A stretch of DNA of 64,000 nucleotides from Bacteroidales bacterium (GTDB lineage Bacteria > Bacteroidota > Bacteroidia > Bacteroidales > UBA932). Positions within the stretch are counted from its first letter, which is position 1. Every line of letters begins with the position of its first letter. The notes below the pieces were generated by a model. The model made no database searches. It worked only from the letters and a program-made list of their open reading frames with translations, and was not told the DNA's origin. Position numbers and translations under genes: made by a program. The stretch spans positions 1 through 64,000 of the forward strand of contig JAAZIA010000037.1 of the NCBI GenBank assembly GCA_012510445.1, read 5' to 3'. Below are positions 61,162 through 64,000 of this stretch, piece by piece.

Positions 61162-62970
61162 ATGAGTTTAAAAACACAGAATCTTCAACCAATTATCAAT
61201 TTTATTTGGGCAGTAGCAGACGACATTTTGATAAATAAATACCTGGAAAATCAGTATCAAGACGTAATACTGCCAATGACGGTATTAAGAAGATTGGATT
61301 TGGCTTTAGAACCCACAAAAGATAAGGTGCTAAAAACATACAATAAATTTAAGGGCAAGTTGGATAACCTTGCGGGGCTTTTAACCAGTGAACAGCACGG
61401 TTCAGGGTTGGCCTTTTACAACATTTCGCAATATACTATGAAGAGGCTACTAGCAGATCCAAAGAATATTAATCAAAATTTTTTAAACTATTTAAACGGA
61501 TTTTCAGAAAATGTGCAAGACATTATCTCTAAATTCAAATTCCGCAACCAATTGGAACGCTTTGAAGAAACAGGAATAACTTTTTCATTAATTGAAAAAT
61601 TCTGTAACCCTAAAGTTGAACTTAGTCCCGATAAAATATCGCCAATGGCCATGGGCTATATGTTCGAAGACCTACTTCGCAGGTTCAACGAAAAAACCAA
61701 TGCGGCCGCAGGACGACACTTTACACCAAGAGAAATCATTGAGTTGATGACCCATTTGGTATATTTGTCTGTAAAGAACAAAATTCAAAAAGGTACCTTT
61801 TTGGTGTATGACCCTTGTGCGGGTTCGGGAGCTATGCTTACACAATCTAAACTGTTTGCTACTGACCCCGAAGGGGAAATAAAATCTACCGCAACTTTCC
61901 ATTTATACGGCCAAGAAAACACAGGTGAAATGTACGCCACCTGCAAATCCGATATGCTGCTGAAAAACGAAGACCCAGACAAAATCAAATTTGGGTCAAC
62001 TCTAAGCGAATATGGTTTTGACCCTAATTTGAAATTCAATTTTATGCTTACCAATCCGCCATACGGTACCAGCTGGAAAGAGGATATCAACAAGCTGAAT
62101 ATAGGAACAGGCAACAAAGTAAGCATTGTGGACAAACGCTTCAATTTGAAGATTAAAAATTTCAAAGGTGAATTAGTAGCAACCTCTTTGACTTCGCGAA
62201 GCAACGACGGACAATTAATGTTTATGCTCCATATGCTTTCCAAAATGAAAGACCCTAAAGATGGAGGCAGTCGTATTGCATCCGTTCATAACGGATCCGC
62301 TCTGTTTACCGGCAATGCAGGCAGCAGTGAGAGTGGCATCCGTCAATATATCCTAGAAAACGATTTATTAGAGTGCATCATCCAATTGCCCAACGATATG
62401 TTTTACAACACAGGCATCACCACCTACATTTGGTTGTTGACCAACGTCAAAGAAGAACGCAGGAAAGGCAAAGTACAGCTGATCAATGCATCATCCGAAG
62501 AGTTTTACCGTAAAATGCGTAAAAGCCTTGGGGATAAGCGAGTAGAATTGGCGCCCAAACATATTATCAAAATACAACAACTCTACTTTGCATTTGAAGA
62601 GAACCAATACAGTAAGATCTTTGACAACGAAGATTTTGGTTTTTATCAAATTACCGTACACCTACCCGAAAAAGATGAAAACGGCAATACTGTTACCGAC
62701 AGCAAAGGCAAGCCCAAGAGCGACAACGGCCTGAAAGATATTGAAAATGTGCCGATGAAAGAAAATATTGCCGAATATTTCAAAAGAGAAGTACTACCCT
62801 TTGCCCCCGATGCCTGGTACGATAAAAACAGAATAAAAGTAGGCTATGAAATAGCTTTCAATAAATATTTCTATCAGTACAAACCACTGCGCTCATTAAC
62901 AGACATTGCGGCGGATATTTATGCACTGGAGCAAGAAACAGAAGGACTTTTAAAAGAAATAATTGAATAA
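61162..62970 (+). CDS. hsdM: Type I restriction-modification methyltransferase subunit HsdM
   Basis: A 602-residue N6-adenine methyltransferase. The start is the ATG at 61162, before MSLKTQNLQPIINFIWAVAD, rather than an upstream ATG at 61084. HsdM_N domain about 8-130; FTPREIIELMTHLV (188-201); SAM motif DPCAGSG (217-223); catalytic NPPY (298-301). The C-terminal helical tail (ADIYALEQETEGLLKEI) contacts HsdS. It methylates the target with HsdS. The stop overlaps the hsdS ATG by one base (TAATG). Confidence 0.95.
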   Translation: MSLKTQNLQPIINFIWAVADDILINKYLENQYQDVILPMTVLRRLDLALEPTKDKVLKTYNKFKGKLDNLAGLLTSEQHGSGLAFYNISQYTMKRLLADPKNINQNFLNYLNGFSENVQDIISKFKFRNQLERFEETGITFSLIEKFCNPKVELSPDKISPMAMGYMFEDLLRRFNEKTNAAAGRHFTPREIIELMTHLVYLSVKNKIQKGTFLVYDPCAGSGAMLTQSKLFATDPEGEIKSTATFHLYGQENTGEMYATCKSDMLLKNEDPDKIKFGSTLSEYGFDPNLKFNFMLTNPPYGTSWKEDINKLNIGTGNKVSIVDKRFNLKIKNFKGELVATSLTSRSNDGQLMFMLHMLSKMKDPKDGGSRIASVHNGSALFTGNAGSSESGIRQYILENDLLECIIQLPNDMFYNTGITTYIWLLTNVKEERRKGKVQLINASSEEFYRKMRKSLGDKRVELAPKHIIKIQQLYFAFEENQYSKIFDNEDFGFYQITVHLPEKDENGNTVTDSKGKPKSDNGLKDIENVPMKENIAEYFKREVLPFAPDAWYDKNRIKVGYEIAFNKYFYQYKPLRSLTDIAADIYALEQETEGLLKEIIE

Positions 62971-64000
62971 TGGGAAATTATAAACCCTACCAAAAATATA
63001 AAAAGAGCGAGATACCGTGGCTTAGAGAAATCCCGGAGCAATGGGAAATTAAAACTATTAACAATTGTTTTATTGAACGAAAGGAACGCGTTAGCGATAA
63101 AGATTATAAACCGCTCTCAGTCACTAAACATGGGATTGTACCACAACTGGAAAATACCGCAAAAACAATACATGGCGACAACAGGAAAAAAGTATCTAAA
63201 GGTGATTTTGTAATTAATAGTCGTTCAGATAGAAAGGGTAGTAGTGGTATTGCAAAAGAAGATGGTTCTGTGTCATTAATAAATATTGTTCTTGAACCGA
63301 ATACTATATGTTCAAGATTTTCAGAATATACTTTAAAATGCTATAGCTTCAAGGAAGAGTTTTATCGATTTGGAAGAGGAATTGTAGCGGATTTGTGGAC
63401 AACAAGATATGCTGAAATGAAGAAAATGTACATACCCTCACCTCCACCACAAGAACAAATCACCATCGCTAATTTCTTAGACTACAAGCTCTCAAAAATC
63501 AACCGTTTTATCCGTAAAAAGAAACAGTTGATCCAATTGCTTCAAGAGCAAAAAATTGCCATTATCAACCAAGCGGTTACCAAAGGTCTGAATTCCAATA
63601 CCAAAATGAAAGAAAGCGGTATTAAGTGGCTCGGAAAAATACCAGAACATTGGGAGGTGAAAGAATTAAAGCATTTGGCAGAAGTTAAAACTGGTAAAAC
63701 TCCAAAGATAGAATCATCTTTAATAGACTATTTTCTAGAAGGTAATATTAATTGGTATACTCCAGGTGATATAAAGAATGGTGGCATAATATCGGAATCA
63801 AACAGAAAGATTAACCATAAAGCAATAGAAGATAGTCGAATATCTATCTTCCCTAAAAATTCAGTTTATCTAATTTGTATCGGGGGAACAATTGGCAAGG
63901 TTGGTATTTCTTTCATTGAATCTTCTTGTAATCAACAGATAAATGCTATTGTATTTAATGAATCAATAAATCCATTATTTGCTTTTTATTACTTAAAATC
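62970..64000 (+). CDS. hsdS: Type I restriction specificity subunit HsdS (cut by window edge)
   Basis: Open to the window end with 343 residues visible. Two target-recognition domains begin with similar segments, IPEQWEIKTINN near 20 and IPEHWEVKELKHL near 223. A conserved central helical region lies between them (PPQEQITIANFLDYKLSKIN, then KKKQLIQLLQEQKIAIINQA). It sets the DNA sequence read by HsdM and the absent HsdR. hsdR may lie beyond the window. Confidence 0.92.
   Translation, partial: MGNYKPYQKYKKSEIPWLREIPEQWEIKTINNCFIERKERVSDKDYKPLSVTKHGIVPQLENTAKTIHGDNRKKVSKGDFVINSRSDRKGSSGIAKEDGSVSLINIVLEPNTICSRFSEYTLKCYSFKEEFYRFGRGIVADLWTTRYAEMKKMYIPSPPPQEQITIANFLDYKLSKINRFIRKKKQLIQLLQEQKIAIINQAVTKGLNSNTKMKESGIKWLGKIPEHWEVKELKHLAEVKTGKTPKIESSLIDYFLEGNINWYTPGDIKNGGIISESNRKINHKAIEDSRISIFPKNSVYLICIGGTIGKVGISFIESSCNQQINAIVFNESINPLFAFYYLK

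Overview
The window looks like a chromosomal segment of a member of the Bacteroidota, probably Bacteroidales. The evidence is: promoters of the TTTG-N19-TAnnTTTG type in front of many genes; no strong Shine-Dalgarno sequences; tRNAs without an encoded CCA end; a SusC-like TonB-dependent receptor with a carboxypeptidase-regulatory-like N-terminus; a DUF6057 membrane protein; and a GH92-like protein. The genus cannot be fixed from the sequence. Coding density is high. No stretch longer than about 300 bases lacks a gene; the largest gaps are 5925-6205, 56173-56405 and 231-451, and all three carry inverted repeats or promoter-like sites.

Left end (1-14.6 kb): an accessory phage-defence locus. A complete type 1 BREX operon runs right to left: small XRE regulator, brxA, brxB, brxC, pglX, pglZ, brxL. 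A convergent Mrr-type endonuclease gene (PD-QxK) and a divergent XRE-family gene with its own palindromic operator lie beyond brxL. BrxL carries a C-terminal domain closely resembling the phospholipase-D-like domain of eukaryotic MITD1. A cluster of GGTTGCAACC palindromes sits in the only long gap inside the operon, between pglX and pglZ.

Middle (14.7-61 kb): mostly housekeeping and metabolic genes in short, tightly overlapped operons. In order they are: a surface lipoprotein; tRNA-Leu; a metal-uptake module (TonB receptor, His-rich membrane protein, divergent ZupT); a hemerythrin-LuxR regulator; an HdeD/glycerate kinase/FecCD-FecE operon; an aminotransferase; queD-polA; a GT2-sigma-rsmG-rpmH-PASTA-rluD cluster; ruvC/serS/Na-Pi transporter; a ThuA-GH18 fusion with a RidA-like protein; rplU-rpmA; an ATPase/sirtuin/FAD-FeS oxidoreductase/phosphoesterase operon; purL with rhaD and a P-loop kinase; a divergent GH92-like protein; a DUF362 ferredoxin; a Gfo/Idh oxidoreductase with tRNA-Val; and a TolB-like haem-motif lipoprotein beside a DUF6057 membrane protein.

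Right end (61.1-64 kb): a type I restriction-modification locus, with hsdM complete and hsdS cut by the window edge; hsdR is not visible. Two DNA-modification defence loci therefore flank about 46 kb of mainly core genes. No integrase, transposase, CRISPR array or rRNA was seen.
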